Shown: piece after piece, positions 45,746 to 54,831 of the stretch | How the letters are laid out: every line of letters starts with the position of its first letter | Numbering within the stretch: position 1 is the stretch's first letter | Source: Pseudomonadota bacterium | Lineage (GTDB): Bacteria > Pseudomonadota > Alphaproteobacteria > Rhizobiales > Xanthobacteraceae | Direction of reading: 5' to 3' | DNA: 64,000 nucleotides | NCBI GenBank assembly: GCA_023422775.1 | Contig: JAFAGM010000142.1 | Span: forward strand, 1-64,000 | The notes under the pieces: generated by a model | Seen by the model: the letters and a program-made list of their open reading frames with translations, nothing else | Databases searched by the model: none | What the model was told of the DNA's origin: nothing | Made by a program: the position numbers and the translations under genes

Positions 45746-46255
45746 TTAGACCCTGCCAACCGCACCTGATAATGACGAAAACGCGCCAGCGCCCAAGCCT
45801 GTCAATATAGGCGCTAAGATCGCAGCAATCTGCGGCATCTGTGTTTGAAAATCGAAAGCAGTGCCAACAGCGTATTGCACCGACACGGCACCGCTAACCG
45901 AAACACTGCGATATTTGCTCGGGTTGTAATCCGCAAAAAATACGCCCGGCGTCTGCAACTGGCGCAACGCCGCTTCATAAGTCGCGTTGATCACTTCGCG
46001 CGGCGGAACATCGTTCGGGATTGCATAGCCATAGATATCTTGAACACCATCGCGCGGCCATTCCAAAACCTGATCGCGCCCGCCATGCTTCAACCCCATG
46101 AATTGTGATCGAAACGCAGCATCCAGATAACCGGACGCAACGAGCAACGCGGCGGTAATTTCGGGTTCATCGTAAGCGACTATTGCCGCTTCCCGCCCGC
46201 GTGCCGTCCAATAGGCTGTGAAGCCCTCTGCATCGCCGTAAACCGTATCGACCAT
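45746..46255 (-). CDS. DnaT-like head-tail adaptor protein
   Basis: 169 residues. VDTVYGDAEGFTAYWTARGRE, EITAALLVASGYLDAAFRS, VLEWPRDGV and a VSGAVSVQYA block match the PF20557 (putative DnaT-like) family, which sits at the adaptor position next to coat genes. It probably joins head to neck. Named for similarity only; no DNA-binding shown. Confidence 0.75.
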   Translation of the reverse strand: MVDTVYGDAEGFTAYWTARGREAAIVAYDEPEITAALLVASGYLDAAFRSQFMGLKHGGRDQVLEWPRDGVQDIYGYAIPNDVPPREVINATYEAALRQLQTPGVFFADYNPSKYRSVSVSGAVSVQYAVGTAFDFQTQMPQIAAILAPILTGLGAGAFSSLSGAVGRV

Positions 46256-46273
46256 CTTTCATCCCCTTCAAAT

Positions 46274-46304
46274 GAAAAGCCCGCCACGGCGAACCGTAGC
46301 GGGC
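46274..46304 (-). terminator. Terminator-like hairpin in head operon
   Basis: Minus strand: GCCCGCTACGG-TTCG-CCGTGGCGGGC followed by TTTTC. Sits between the 140- and 169-residue genes; may attenuate expression. Confidence 0.65.
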
Positions 46305-46338
46305 AGAATAGCACATCTTAGCGATGGTCTATAGACGG

Positions 46339-46761
46339 TTAAGCGTTGTCCGCTGCCGGTTTCGCCTTGAGCGCCAGAAGCACGGTCCAAGCGTCGGTGT
46401 TGCTGTCATATCCCTGCGGATTGACGCCTTCCACATCGTCAACGACCTTGCCGCCGTTGGCACCGTCAACGATGAAAAACTTTTTCTTGTTCTGCAACAC
46501 GCCGAACGCGTCGAAATTGCGTGCCGGTGCGGCATTGGTTTGCGTCGTCTCGGTTGCCGGTGCCATGATCTTTGCAATCGCGGCAACTTCGGACGGCGTT
46601 GCTTTGATCGGCCCTGCCGGTGCGGTGAATTTGCTGCGTGCAACCCCGTCCGCGTCGTGGTGTTCGTCCGCAACGTGCAATTCGTGCTTGGTTTCGTCGT
46701 AGTCCGATGCGTCGATGCGAACCGGGCCGTTTGCCGTCTTGATAACTACAACGCCGCTCAT
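46339..46761 (-). CDS. Phage hypothetical protein (140 aa)
   Basis: MSGVVVIKTANGPVRIDASDYDET is a beta-rich start and an Ala/Thr-rich middle follows. Start overlaps the previous gene by 4 bp. Head-operon position suggests a capsid-associated role. Unknown. Confidence 0.6.
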   Translation of the reverse strand: MSGVVVIKTANGPVRIDASDYDETKHELHVADEHHDADGVARSKFTAPAGPIKATPSEVAAIAKIMAPATETTQTNAAPARNFDAFGVLQNKKKFFIVDGANGGKVVDDVEGVNPQGYDSNTDAWTVLLALKAKPAADNA

Positions 46762-47198
46762 AGCTTCCTTTCCTTTCTGTTAGCCTCGATTACTTGCGCC
46801 ATAGCGTCTAATTGTTCTCTTGTTTCTTCGAACCCTTGACGCACATCCGCCTTTAGTTCGTTGTGCTTCTCGCTGAAATCTCGTTTTAGTTCGTCCGTCG
46901 CCTTATAGAAGCTATCTCGCCGCATGTAATTTTCGGCCATCGTCGCTCGAAATTCCGAAAACCCCAATTGCAGCGCGTGAATGTTCGCTGTGATCGCATC
47001 AAACCCAACTTTTGAATTTGCGTTATTGCGATCGCTCTTTTCGATGAACTCCATTCGCAACGTGTGAATTTCGGCTGTCGTTTCTTTCTCCAACGTCGCA
47101 AATTTGGACGTGAGTTTGCCGCCGCTGCCGAATATTTTTTCTGCCAGCATGACAAGCAAGCCAATGCCGGTAAAAATCACAGCAATTGTTGAATTGTC
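46758..47198 (-). CDS. Phage membrane-anchored coiled-coil protein
   Basis: 146 residues from ATG at 47198 (MDNSTIAVIFTGIGLLVMLAEKIF...). One transmembrane helix (about 4-22) and then a long helix with heptads of the form EIHTLRMEFIEKS and TDELKRDFSEKHNELKADV. Resembles phage holin-like or spanin-like i-proteins in architecture, but such a protein in a head operon is unexpected. Role unknown. Confidence 0.6.
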   Translation of the reverse strand, partial: DNSTIAVIFTGIGLLVMLAEKIFGSGGKLTSKFATLEKETTAEIHTLRMEFIEKSDRNNANSKVGFDAITANIHALQLGFSEFRATMAENYMRRDSFYKATDELKRDFSEKHNELKADVRQGFEETREQLDAMAQVIEANRKERKL

Positions 47199-47226
47199 CA
47201 TCGGCCTATCGTCGCTGATATTTAAG

Positions 47227-47258
47227 AAAAAAGGCCGGGCGATTGTTTGCGCCCGGCC
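47227..47258 (-). terminator. Terminator after the coat gene
   Basis: Minus strand: GGCCGGGCG-CAAACAAT-CGCCCGGCC then TTTTTT. Directly after the coat protein stop; explains high coat expression relative to the downstream genes. Confidence 0.88.
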
Positions 47259-47280
47259 CTGTTTCAACCGTCCGGAGTTG

Positions 47281-48549
47281 TTAGCCCAACAGTCCGGCAA
47301 TGTGCGCGGGCTTCACAGCCTTAACGCCCCATGCGGCGGCAACTTCCGCACGGATTTTGCGATAGCCCGCATACAGCGAGACTTCGAACACCATTCCGGA
47401 GCGCGGATCGGTGATCGTGAGCCGGTCAATCGCCGCGTCACCTTCCTGCGGCAGCGCGGGCGCGCGGGCCACAAGATGCAGCGCATCCGGCGAAAGCGCG
47501 ACGTTGGCGGTATGCGCTGCAACAACGGTGATGTTGGTTGCAGCGGCCGGAATTGCCTTCATCAAGCCCGGTGCAACAAGCGTGACCGTTCCGCCGCCCG
47601 AAACGTCAGCGTCACCGCCGCCAACCGCGACCGTGTAGCTATTGGGATCGCCCGCGAACTTGATGGCTGTTCCGGCGACAATGTTGCCGGTACCCGCCGA
47701 CGCCAGCGTGATCACCGTTGCGCCGACGTCATAGCCTGCGGCGTTGGTGGTCGCGCTCGCTGCGGTGCTTGCACCGATCGATTGCGGTTGACCAGTTTCC
47801 TTGATGTTCAACCCGTTGAGGTTGATCAAGGTGCCATCGGTAAGAACCATCGTGGTTCCGGCTTCGTTGGCTTTCGTGAGGTTCGCCAGCGTCCGCAGCG
47901 CAGCGCCCGCGCTGGTATCGATGATCAGCGAACGGCCCGTTCCCGGTGCGCCGTTATCGTCAAGGATTTTGCGAACCTGTGCGCTATCGCCGACATTCGA
48001 CGCAAACGGCGTGGTGCCAGCGGTGCCGGTCCATCGCGAAACATTCGCGGCGGCTTCGATTGCCAAATCGCGTTCGATCAGGTTGACCAGCTTGCGGAGA
48101 CCCTGAGCGAACAAATCCGCCTGCACCGACAGATAACCGGACCCGGAAACATTCAGCGCGCGTTGCTGTTCGCCGGTCCATCCGAACGCAACGCCCTTGG
48201 CGTTGGTGATCGTCATGGTACCGTTGCCAACGGTGACGTCGGCGGGTTCCGGAATGTTCATCGCCGGGGTAACGTCGAAAGTGTCCGCTTCATCCGTGAT
48301 GAAGTACACAACGGACTGACCAACCGCCGCGCGTTCGGCGGAAACGTTGCGGAAAACAGACGGGATGTAGCCAACGAGTTCACGCGAAACGACGTCAAGA
48401 CCGGCGTAAAGATCGCCAATCAGGTTCGTCAGCGTGTTGGCATAAGCCGCCATGTGGACGACGGCCGGGGCGGCAATGATCGGGCTCGCATTCAGGAAAG
48501 CCGACTTGAACAAGCCGTGCGACGGCTTGATGATGGAATTCGCGCGCAT
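47281..48549 (-). CDS. P22-type major capsid (coat) protein
   Basis: 422 residues. After a 32-residue leader, MAAYANTLTNLIGDLYAGLD and VVSRELVGYIPSV match the start of P22-like coats; the body has VGQSVVYFITDEADTF, AFGWTGEQQRALNVSG and the closing YAGYRKIRAEVAAAWG. An insert of about 90 Ala/Gly/Thr residues (near 250-340) is likely a surface domain. AGGAG lies before the ATG at 48549, supporting the leader as translated. Forms the procapsid shell with the upstream scaffold. Confidence 0.82.
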   Translation of the reverse strand: MRANSIIKPSHGLFKSAFLNASPIIAAPAVVHMAAYANTLTNLIGDLYAGLDVVSRELVGYIPSVFRNVSAERAAVGQSVVYFITDEADTFDVTPAMNIPEPADVTVGNGTMTITNAKGVAFGWTGEQQRALNVSGSGYLSVQADLFAQGLRKLVNLIERDLAIEAAANVSRWTGTAGTTPFASNVGDSAQVRKILDDNGAPGTGRSLIIDTSAGAALRTLANLTKANEAGTTMVLTDGTLINLNGLNIKETGQPQSIGASTAASATTNAAGYDVGATVITLASAGTGNIVAGTAIKFAGDPNSYTVAVGGGDADVSGGGTVTLVAPGLMKAIPAAATNITVVAAHTANVALSPDALHLVARAPALPQEGDAAIDRLTITDPRSGMVFEVSLYAGYRKIRAEVAAAWGVKAVKPAHIAGLLG

Positions 48550-48787
48550 TTGTAGCGCTCCTATCAGATGATGTTGCGAAATGGGTTTGGTGCATCATCC
48601 GATGCGAACGCCGCTTGCCATCCGGTCTAGCGGCTATAATTGCAAGCGGTAAACGTATTCGCGTTTTTGGTCAATAGATTTTCGGTGGATAAAAACGTTA
48701 CGGGCGCGGTTTCCCCCACCCAAAAGGAACCGCGCCCGCCGATCAAGTCAGATTGTCAGCGACGAACAATCCGACGATGGTTAATCG
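48550..48787. other. Gap before the coat gene
   Basis: Contains the terminator at 48697-48737 and a minus-strand TTGACC (48674-48669) without a good -10 at 17 bp. A late promoter for the coat gene may lie here. Confidence 0.35.
48697..48737 (-). terminator. Terminator-like hairpin after the scaffold gene
   Basis: Minus strand: GGGCGCGGTT (from 48737) pairs with AACCGCGCCC (48711-48702), then GTAACGTTTTT. Separates scaffold and coat genes. Confidence 0.6.
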
Positions 48788-49630
48788 CTAATCAACGATG
48801 GAAACCGTCCCCTTGGTCTGTTCGATCGCGGTTTGCGCCTGTTCGTGTGGCGACATCTTCGCGAAATCCGCGCGACGAACGATGCGATTACCGGGGCGAT
48901 TGCCACCGCCGCCATTGTTGCCGCCGCCGCTGTTCTGATTGGCTTTCAAGATCGTTGCTTTCTGCGGATGCTGATCAACGAGAATTTCAAGCGCTTCGCC
49001 GGGTTCGGCGTATTCGCCAATTTTCGCTTTCGACATGATGCGATTGCCGCTCTTGTCGTAAGCTTCAACCTTACCATCCTTGATCTTGAAGTTCTGCCGG
49101 AACGTCGCTTCGAACATATCGCGCGGGACGGCGATGCTGTTGGCGACGAAATCGGACTGCGCGAAAATTCCGTTGATCGTCATGTTATCGAGATTTGACG
49201 AAAGCACGCCGTTGGCTTTCTTCAATTCGTCAATCTGCCCGGTGTATTGCGCGGCGATTTCCGTTCTCACGCGATCAACTTCGCCAGCGTCGATCAACTT
49301 CTTCGTATCGATCTTGGCGATATCGGCAATTGCTTTCTTCGCTGCAACCGGATCGATATCCTTGAACGGTGCAAGCGCGGTTTCGGCAGTTTCGGCACGG
49401 ATGCGCAGCGCTTTTGCCTCGCCGTTCAAGCGCGAAATGGTGTCGCCAGATAGAACGCCCTCGCCGCCGTTCGCGTCAATCCAAACCGGATTGCCGTCTT
49501 TCATTTCAATTTTGCCGTCTTTGTCCAACTTCCATCCAGCCTTGCCGGGATCGAAGGCACGCAAACAAAGCGCGGCCATGTGAACGGCGATCGTTTTTCC
49601 TGCAACGCTGTTCAAAATTACATTCTTCAT
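48788..49630 (-). CDS. Scaffold-like head assembly protein
   Basis: 280 residues, hydrophilic and helical: KALRIRAETAETALAPFKDID, IDELKKANGVLSSNLDNMT, a Gly/Asn-rich linker (about 235-250) and an acidic tail. Position directly before coat and composition fit a scaffolding protein (DUF6651-like). AAGGA precedes the ATG. Confidence 0.65.
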   Translation of the reverse strand: MKNVILNSVAGKTIAVHMAALCLRAFDPGKAGWKLDKDGKIEMKDGNPVWIDANGGEGVLSGDTISRLNGEAKALRIRAETAETALAPFKDIDPVAAKKAIADIAKIDTKKLIDAGEVDRVRTEIAAQYTGQIDELKKANGVLSSNLDNMTINGIFAQSDFVANSIAVPRDMFEATFRQNFKIKDGKVEAYDKSGNRIMSKAKIGEYAEPGEALEILVDQHPQKATILKANQNSGGGNNGGGGNRPGNRIVRRADFAKMSPHEQAQTAIEQTKGTVSIVD

Positions 49631-49709
49631 TGTCGCTTTCCTTTTTGGTCATCCGACCATTGCGCCGTCGCTATCCTGCTAACGGCTGGGTTTGAATTTT
49701 ACGCGGGTA

Positions 49710-49871
49710 CTAAACTTGTGATGGATCAGAACGCGTCAGCGGCGCATTCAACGCTTGCAGAATGCGCTTTGACAAAACGTTGTGCGCGCCTTCAAGCTTG
49801 CCGACGCGTTCACGCAAAGCGACGTTTTCGAGTTTTAGCGCTTCGATTTCTTTTTCGAGTTTGTTGGTCAC
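49710..49871 (-). CDS. 53-residue coiled-coil protein
   Basis: GTG start at 49871, overlapping the portal stop. MTNKLEKEIEALKLENVALR then ERVGKLEGAHNVLSKRIL makes a heptad-patterned helix. Below usual gene-caller size. A small head-assembly accessory is likely. Confidence 0.7.
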   Translation of the reverse strand: MTNKLEKEIEALKLENVALRERVGKLEGAHNVLSKRILQALNAPLTRSDPSQV

Positions 49872-51532
49872 TTCGCCGCTTTCTTTTTCGGTGGAACATC
49901 TTCCGGAGCATCAGGGTCCGTGTCATCGTCCGGAACTTCATCAAGCAACTGGCGCTTGTTTTCTTCATCGTCCAAATCGGGGCGAATGGTGTTGCGCCGC
50001 TTCAATTCAGCGATGTAATTTTCATGGCTCAAATCGCCATTCGTCCGCGCGAATTGCAACGCGCTCTGATCCGCCGTTTGATCAGTGCTGAAATCATCGA
50101 AATCATCGAAAATACAAACCTTCGGTTCAAACTCGCTTGGCTTCAAATTCATCCAAAGACAGGTAAGCCGCATCGCGTTTTGAAGCGTTTCCCGCAAACG
50201 CATTGTCCAAGCGCCGACTGCCGATCGCGTCTTTCCGGCCGCATATGCGGTAGTGATCACGGTTAGATTGCCTGATTGTGCGGTTAGTGGTTGCCGCCCC
50301 AATTCGCGCAATTGATCCATCGTTTCTTTGACGTCAGTTTTCAGGAACGTCAGACACGCTGCATCCGGCGAAACATAACTCCATGTTCCAGCGTTGCCCT
50401 GCCCGTCCGGAGCGGAATACAAAACGCGATTAGGACCAACGGCGAGTTTCTGCGGTTTGCCGTCCGGTCCTTTCGATGGAACGATGCCGTTCGCCGCAAG
50501 CATCGGATATGCGGTCATCACCTTGGCAAATTTCAACGCGCTTTCTTGCTGATACAACTGAATTTGGACGTCAGCCGCCGCACGCATAGCCGGAAAAAAC
50601 CGATATGTTCGCCCGTCGCGCCGTCCGGTGATGAACGGCACAAGCGGAATTTCGCCAATCGTGATCACGGCAGTATCAACGAGGATGAACGTTTTTTCTT
50701 TTCCGTCGCCTTCAATCTTTTCTTCGAACAACCCCATATCAACACGGCCATCCGGCATGCGTTCAAACAAGCGGATATGATTGGGGCGGCCCGGCTCAAG
50801 AATACGCATCCTGACAAGCGTTTCTTTGCCGTTGATGATTTGCGGCGTTGCTTCAAGCACGTTGCGGCCAAGCACATGTGACCAAAACGGGCGAATTCCG
50901 TTGTCCTTCAAATCCTGTTGCGATCGAACAACCGTTGTATCAACCTTGGGATAATCAACGTAAATCCAATCGATCGCGGAATTGATGCCGTTGAAAAACG
51001 TCGTCGCTGTAAATGCGGTTAGATTGTTCCCTGCCCCGTCAACGTCTTTTATGAAAGCGTCGATATCGGACGGCAGCGGAATTTCTTTGCCGGTTGTTTC
51101 GTCTTTCTTCTGTTCAAGCGTTACGGGTTCCTCGAATGGCTTTCCCGCCAATATTTCTACGACGTCGCTATAAACGTTCGTCATTTCCGTCTGTTCAAGA
51201 CGTGCGTTGTAATCTCCGGATGGTTCGTCGCCAAATCGCGGCAAATACTTATCGCCGCGCGCCTTAACCGCGTCATAGCCGGTAATCAAATCATCCGTTA
51301 AATCCCAATAGGACAGCATGTAAGCGCTATCAGCATTGCGAGCGCTTAGGTCGATCTTGGTTGTCATTGCCTCTTGTTGATTTGCTGCGGACAACGCGGC
51401 GTTGACCAACGATCGGATTAGGCCCGTATTCACCTGACCGGGTTTCGCAGGCGGCATGTAATTGCCGGTATCGAATGCAGCGATACGGATTGCGTTTGTT
51501 GCTACGCTGGCAAGCAAATAATGAAGTTTCAT
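49868..51532 (-). CDS. Phage portal protein, DUF4055 type
   Basis: 554 residues. From about residue 56 the DUF4055 pattern appears: DLITGYDAVKARGDKYLPR, EMTNVYSDVVEILAGKPFEE, IWTW-like DWIYVDYP, and GEIPLVPFITGRRDGR. It forms the dodecameric portal. The first 55 residues (MKLHYLLASVATN...) are atypical; ATG at 51367 could be the real start, though its ribosome site is only 2 bp away. Overlaps the next gene by 4 bp. Confidence 0.8.
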   Translation of the reverse strand: MKLHYLLASVATNAIRIAAFDTGNYMPPAKPGQVNTGLIRSLVNAALSAANQQEAMTTKIDLSARNADSAYMLSYWDLTDDLITGYDAVKARGDKYLPRFGDEPSGDYNARLEQTEMTNVYSDVVEILAGKPFEEPVTLEQKKDETTGKEIPLPSDIDAFIKDVDGAGNNLTAFTATTFFNGINSAIDWIYVDYPKVDTTVVRSQQDLKDNGIRPFWSHVLGRNVLEATPQIINGKETLVRMRILEPGRPNHIRLFERMPDGRVDMGLFEEKIEGDGKEKTFILVDTAVITIGEIPLVPFITGRRDGRTYRFFPAMRAAADVQIQLYQQESALKFAKVMTAYPMLAANGIVPSKGPDGKPQKLAVGPNRVLYSAPDGQGNAGTWSYVSPDAACLTFLKTDVKETMDQLRELGRQPLTAQSGNLTVITTAYAAGKTRSAVGAWTMRLRETLQNAMRLTCLWMNLKPSEFEPKVCIFDDFDDFSTDQTADQSALQFARTNGDLSHENYIAELKRRNTIRPDLDDEENKRQLLDEVPDDDTDPDAPEDVPPKKKAAK

Positions 51533-51720
51533 GAGCGTTGTTTCCGCACCGGATTTGCCAAAACGTATTTCACCAACACGGGATACAACGGGTCATCACA
51601 CAGATTGATCGGCAATTGTTTGTTCATATCGCGAATGATTTCGTGCGAAATCGTCACGTTCACCGCTTTGAGATTTGGCGCGGTGTCTTTGGTGTCAAAC
51701 GAAATGTAGTACTTTGCCAT
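51529..51720 (-). CDS. Small phage protein (63 aa)
   Basis: MAKYYISFDTKDTAPNLKAV, a beta-alpha small domain. A TTG start at 51747 overlapping the terminase stop (72 residues) is an alternative. Between terminase and portal. Unknown role. Confidence 0.55.
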   Translation of the reverse strand: MAKYYISFDTKDTAPNLKAVNVTISHEIIRDMNKQLPINLCDDPLYPVLVKYVLANPVRKQRS

Positions 51721-51743
51721 TGCGTCAATCCATCGCTTGACCG

Positions 51744-53516
51744 TCAAAACCCGTACCGCCCAACCAGCGGCGAATAATCATCCCTTACAGGAAAATACAT
51801 CATAACACCAGCGTCCGCTAGATTTGGCGACTTTGTACCGTCCGGTTTTTTATCCACAACCATTCGCAGCGACGAACCCGTTACGCTTGTTGGTTGCGCC
51901 AATTCCTTAATGAGTTGCTGCAACAGCGGCATGTTGCCATCTAGCGAAATCATTTCATCGATCGGATATAGAACGCCTTCCATAACATTCTTAAATGTCT
52001 TGTAGAAACGTGTTCGCAACGACCACCAAGCTTGCGCTTTGAAATTATGGAAAAAGTCTTTGTTGAGTGCGGACTGATCATCATCAGGAATAATATGAAA
52101 ATATGGATCAACCACCGCAGCGCCAGCGTTCCAACCGACGAACGGCAACACGGCAGGATCGATCAACTTTTCATCAATCGATAATCGGTTGTATTCCGAT
52201 TTGACGGATGAACCGATACCGATTTCATCGTATTGAACTATAATCCGCTTGTGACCACGACAAGCGGCGATAGCCCTACGCGTCGAAACGCCGGGATCAC
52301 GTTCACCCCATTCTTCAACGTGACGCCAAATAATGCTTTGCCGCTTTGCGAGCGCGTTACGATCAATACCAGCGTCAGCAATATCTAAACCGGCAATCCA
52401 GTTATCACCGAGCAAATAATCAGGAATGCCGGTATGGATTTCGCCCTTAGCATCCTTCCATTTGATCTTCAAATGAGCATCAACAGCCGCGACAATCCAA
52501 TTATAAGGAATGATGGTGTTCGAAATAGCAGCGCTGTAATTGCGATCAACCTCTTGCGCGAACAGGTGTTGCAATCCCTCACGTTCAGCTTTCGCTTTAC
52601 GCGCATCATACCACGCTTGCGTCTTTGCCGGATGATCACGCCAATCCATTACAAATACGCGCGTGTAACCCGGCTGCAAATTGATCGCGTTCGGACGCCA
52701 GTCAATTCCAGCCTCACGCTTACGATGAAAGACGTTGCCCAAACCATTCACCGATGAAATATCGATTTGAACGTTTGTTGTATCGCCTAGCGCCGCTTCA
52801 ATCTTTTCCGGCCGCTCATAATGCGCGGCTTCATCCTTGATGTAATAGCGTGTACGGCCACCGCGCCCGATGTTGTCGCCAGTCTCGCCAGTAATCACCG
52901 CGCCATTCGCGGGATTGAGCATCTTCATAAACGTTAGGTGCTTGCGTTCGTCCAATCCCATCGGTTTCCAAACATCGGGCAACCGACGAACAAGCATCCG
53001 CAACTTTTCAAATATGCTGGAAACGTCGCCGATCTTATCGACCAACTCTTGTTTGCGCGAACCAAACCCAACTGCATCGTTATCAACGAACAACCACGAA
53101 TGAATTGCATAGGCGCAGCATAACCACGACGCGCCCATATCGCGCGCTTTCTCGCTCAAACCGTTTTCATTGTCTCTGATACATTCATCCAGATAATCGA
53201 TGAATTCGGCTTGGCGCTTGAAGAATACGAATGGTATCCATTTTGAACCGTTGCGGCGCGGATCATAAGTGTCCATCCAATGCATGATGAATTCTTTTGG
53301 GCGGGTTCGATAATACGCCCTAGCACTCGCGAGCAATTGCTCGTTATTTCTCAATTTGGCCAGTTGCTGTAATCGCCACGCATAGACCGCGCGATAATCA
53401 GGCGGCCATTGTTCATGCGTCCGAAATTCCGGCTTCCAAGGCTTTACAACAGGAATATTGTCCGCACCACGCCAACCGATCAGGTCGGCGCTTTGTGCAA
53501 AATAGCTCTTGACCAT
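51744..53516 (-). CDS. Terminase large subunit
   Basis: 590 residues. ATPase: SEKARDMGASWLCC is the Walker A variant (KxRDMGxS) of some phage terminases, with YYIKDEAAH as the acid block. Nuclease: GLDIADAGIDRNALAK holds the first metal Asp, and DEIGIGSSVKSEYN a second. Packages DNA into the procapsid with the portal. Start at 53516 overlaps a plus-strand promoter. Confidence 0.85.
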   Translation of the reverse strand: MVKSYFAQSADLIGWRGADNIPVVKPWKPEFRTHEQWPPDYRAVYAWRLQQLAKLRNNEQLLASARAYYRTRPKEFIMHWMDTYDPRRNGSKWIPFVFFKRQAEFIDYLDECIRDNENGLSEKARDMGASWLCCAYAIHSWLFVDNDAVGFGSRKQELVDKIGDVSSIFEKLRMLVRRLPDVWKPMGLDERKHLTFMKMLNPANGAVITGETGDNIGRGGRTRYYIKDEAAHYERPEKIEAALGDTTNVQIDISSVNGLGNVFHRKREAGIDWRPNAINLQPGYTRVFVMDWRDHPAKTQAWYDARKAKAEREGLQHLFAQEVDRNYSAAISNTIIPYNWIVAAVDAHLKIKWKDAKGEIHTGIPDYLLGDNWIAGLDIADAGIDRNALAKRQSIIWRHVEEWGERDPGVSTRRAIAACRGHKRIIVQYDEIGIGSSVKSEYNRLSIDEKLIDPAVLPFVGWNAGAAVVDPYFHIIPDDDQSALNKDFFHNFKAQAWWSLRTRFYKTFKNVMEGVLYPIDEMISLDGNMPLLQQLIKELAQPTSVTGSSLRMVVDKKPDGTKSPNLADAGVMMYFPVRDDYSPLVGRYGF

Positions 53517-53537
53517 CGCAATTCCCATCGCTATACC
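53509..53537 (+). promoter_or_regulatory. Class I phage promoter, copy 3 (overlaps terL start)
   Basis: TTGACC at 53509, spacer ATCGCAATTCCCATCGC (two changes from consensus), TATACC at 53532. The complement of its CAT is the terminase large subunit start codon. Confidence 0.78.
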
Positions 53538-53568
53538 GGATGGACAATTAGCAATTGAGGAAACAATA

Positions 53569-53700
53569 ATGCGCTGCATAGTCCATTATAATCGCGGCCC
53601 TTTCTCCGGATATCTTGAATTCGGCGTATCATCTGAAAGTGATCCTGTAATTGCCGAACGCATCAAGGGATTGGACGTCATCGCAATTCGGTTTTGGTAA
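53569..53700 (+). CDS. Small phage protein (43 aa)
   Basis: MRCIVHYNRGPFSGYLEFGV plus a short acidic tail. GAGG upstream. First gene after promoter copy 3. Unknown. Confidence 0.55.
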   Translation: MRCIVHYNRGPFSGYLEFGVSSESDPVIAERIKGLDVIAIRFW

Positions 53701-53762
53701 CGAACCGTTAACTGCTCTATCATACTTTCCGGCAACTTTCCAATCTTCGGGAGTTTTAGACC

Positions 53763-53981
53763 ATGCGGCGCACAAGCATATATTTTCCGCTGCGGTTCGT
53801 TGTGGAATGTCAGCGCACCGGGCAAGCGTTCTTTGAGCCAATCGCCGCTTTCGATCATGACAGCGTTGCGATTGCTTACGCCAAGGAATGCGGCCGGACT
53901 GGCTACCGATACCGCGTGACGGAGCGCCGCAACAACGAGGCAAAGTGCATTTATCGGAGCGACGTCAGTGCGGCAGCATAG
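53763..53981 (+). CDS. Small phage protein (72 aa)
   Basis: Beta-rich MRRTSIYFPLRFVVECQRTG start with a basic end. GGGAG upstream. Overlaps the next gene by 14 bp. Unknown. Confidence 0.55.
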   Translation: MRRTSIYFPLRFVVECQRTGQAFFEPIAAFDHDSVAIAYAKECGRTGYRYRVTERRNNEAKCIYRSDVSAAA

Positions 53982-54201
53982 CCTTTTGACGCTACAGAAA
54001 CGCGCCGCTGATCGTTCGGCGCTTTGCCACTTCATCGCCGTTCAACGGATCGCGGAAGGCTATCTAGGGGCCGCGCTGTTCTACCAGCACGAAGCGGCGC
54101 GGATGCATCAGCGGGCTTGCGAGTTGCGGGAACAGATGTTGCCGCAACCGATCGCGGGATTGCGTGTGTTGAATGTCGTAATCGACAACATGGCGGCCTA
54201 A
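53968..54201 (+). CDS. Small phage protein (77 aa)
   Basis: GTG start inside the previous gene. Helical MRQHSLLTLQKRAADRSALCHF and later GAALFYQHEAARMHQRACEL. Unknown. Confidence 0.5.
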   Translation: MRQHSLLTLQKRAADRSALCHFIAVQRIAEGYLGAALFYQHEAARMHQRACELREQMLPQPIAGLRVLNVVIDNMAA

Positions 54202-54231
54202 GAAAAAAAATCAAATCGCAAAAACTATCGC

Positions 54232-54260
54232 TTGACCATCGCAATTATCATCGCTATAAA
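54232..54260 (+). promoter_or_regulatory. Class I phage promoter, copy 4
   Basis: TTGACC at 54232, spacer ATCGCAATTATCATCGC (one change), TATAAA at 54255. Drives 54308-55952. Confidence 0.84.
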
Positions 54261-54307
54261 TTACGCATTGGTTCACGGCAATTCCGCCGCAACATAGGAG
54301 TGACCCA

Positions 54308-54523
54308 ATGATTAACGCAACCGAATACGCTGCTTTCGCTTCTCGTTTCGGCGTGTCCGTTGCGGACGCTTACGTTTTGCCCGCACTTTTCGAGCGCAGC
54401 GCGCAAATGGCAAACCTTCCTGTTCGTGCGCTGCTTTCGCAAGCAACCTATTCCAACAATGCTTTGGGCGAATACCTCGCCAATGCCGCGCGCAAAGTCG
54501 CTGCGGAAGATAAGAAAGGCTGA
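54308..54523 (+). CDS. Small phage protein (71 aa)
   Basis: MINATEYAAFASRFGVSVAD, helical Ala-rich with a lysine tail. AGGAG at 54296-54300 decides the start. Unknown. Confidence 0.6.
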   Translation: MINATEYAAFASRFGVSVADAYVLPALFERSAQMANLPVRALLSQATYSNNALGEYLANAARKVAAEDKKG

Positions 54524-54528
54524 AACCT

Positions 54529-54831
54529 ATGCTGTTAAACTGGCGAACCGTCACCCCGTCGAATGATCCGCGTCATTTGGTGCGCGGAACGGAATTGGAA
54601 AGCGCAATTCCGGATGGATTTCAATCACGGTTCGCCGTTTACAGCGTTCGCACCGTTGAACGTGATCCGTCATTCACGTTTGAACACGTCATGCAATACG
54701 ATCGCCGTTACGTTGTTCGCGATGCCGCTACTGTTAGCGACGAACAAGTGAGGGAAGGCGTTCGTCCTGCTATCACGGCGCAATTTGCAACCGAAATCGA
54801 GTTGTGCGCTTGGCTGGAACAACAACGATGA
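54529..54831 (+). CDS. Phage hypothetical protein (100 aa)
   Basis: MLLNWRTVTPSNDPRHLVRG with an acidic tail (EIELCAWLEQQR). Unknown. Overlaps the next gene by 4 bp. Confidence 0.55.
   Translation: MLLNWRTVTPSNDPRHLVRGTELESAIPDGFQSRFAVYSVRTVERDPSFTFEHVMQYDRRYVVRDAATVSDEQVREGVRPAITAQFATEIELCAWLEQQR

Noticed and set aside
48633..48674. Minus-strand late promoter TTGACC before the coat gene
   Set aside because: No acceptable -10 box at 16-18 bp; kept only as a remark.
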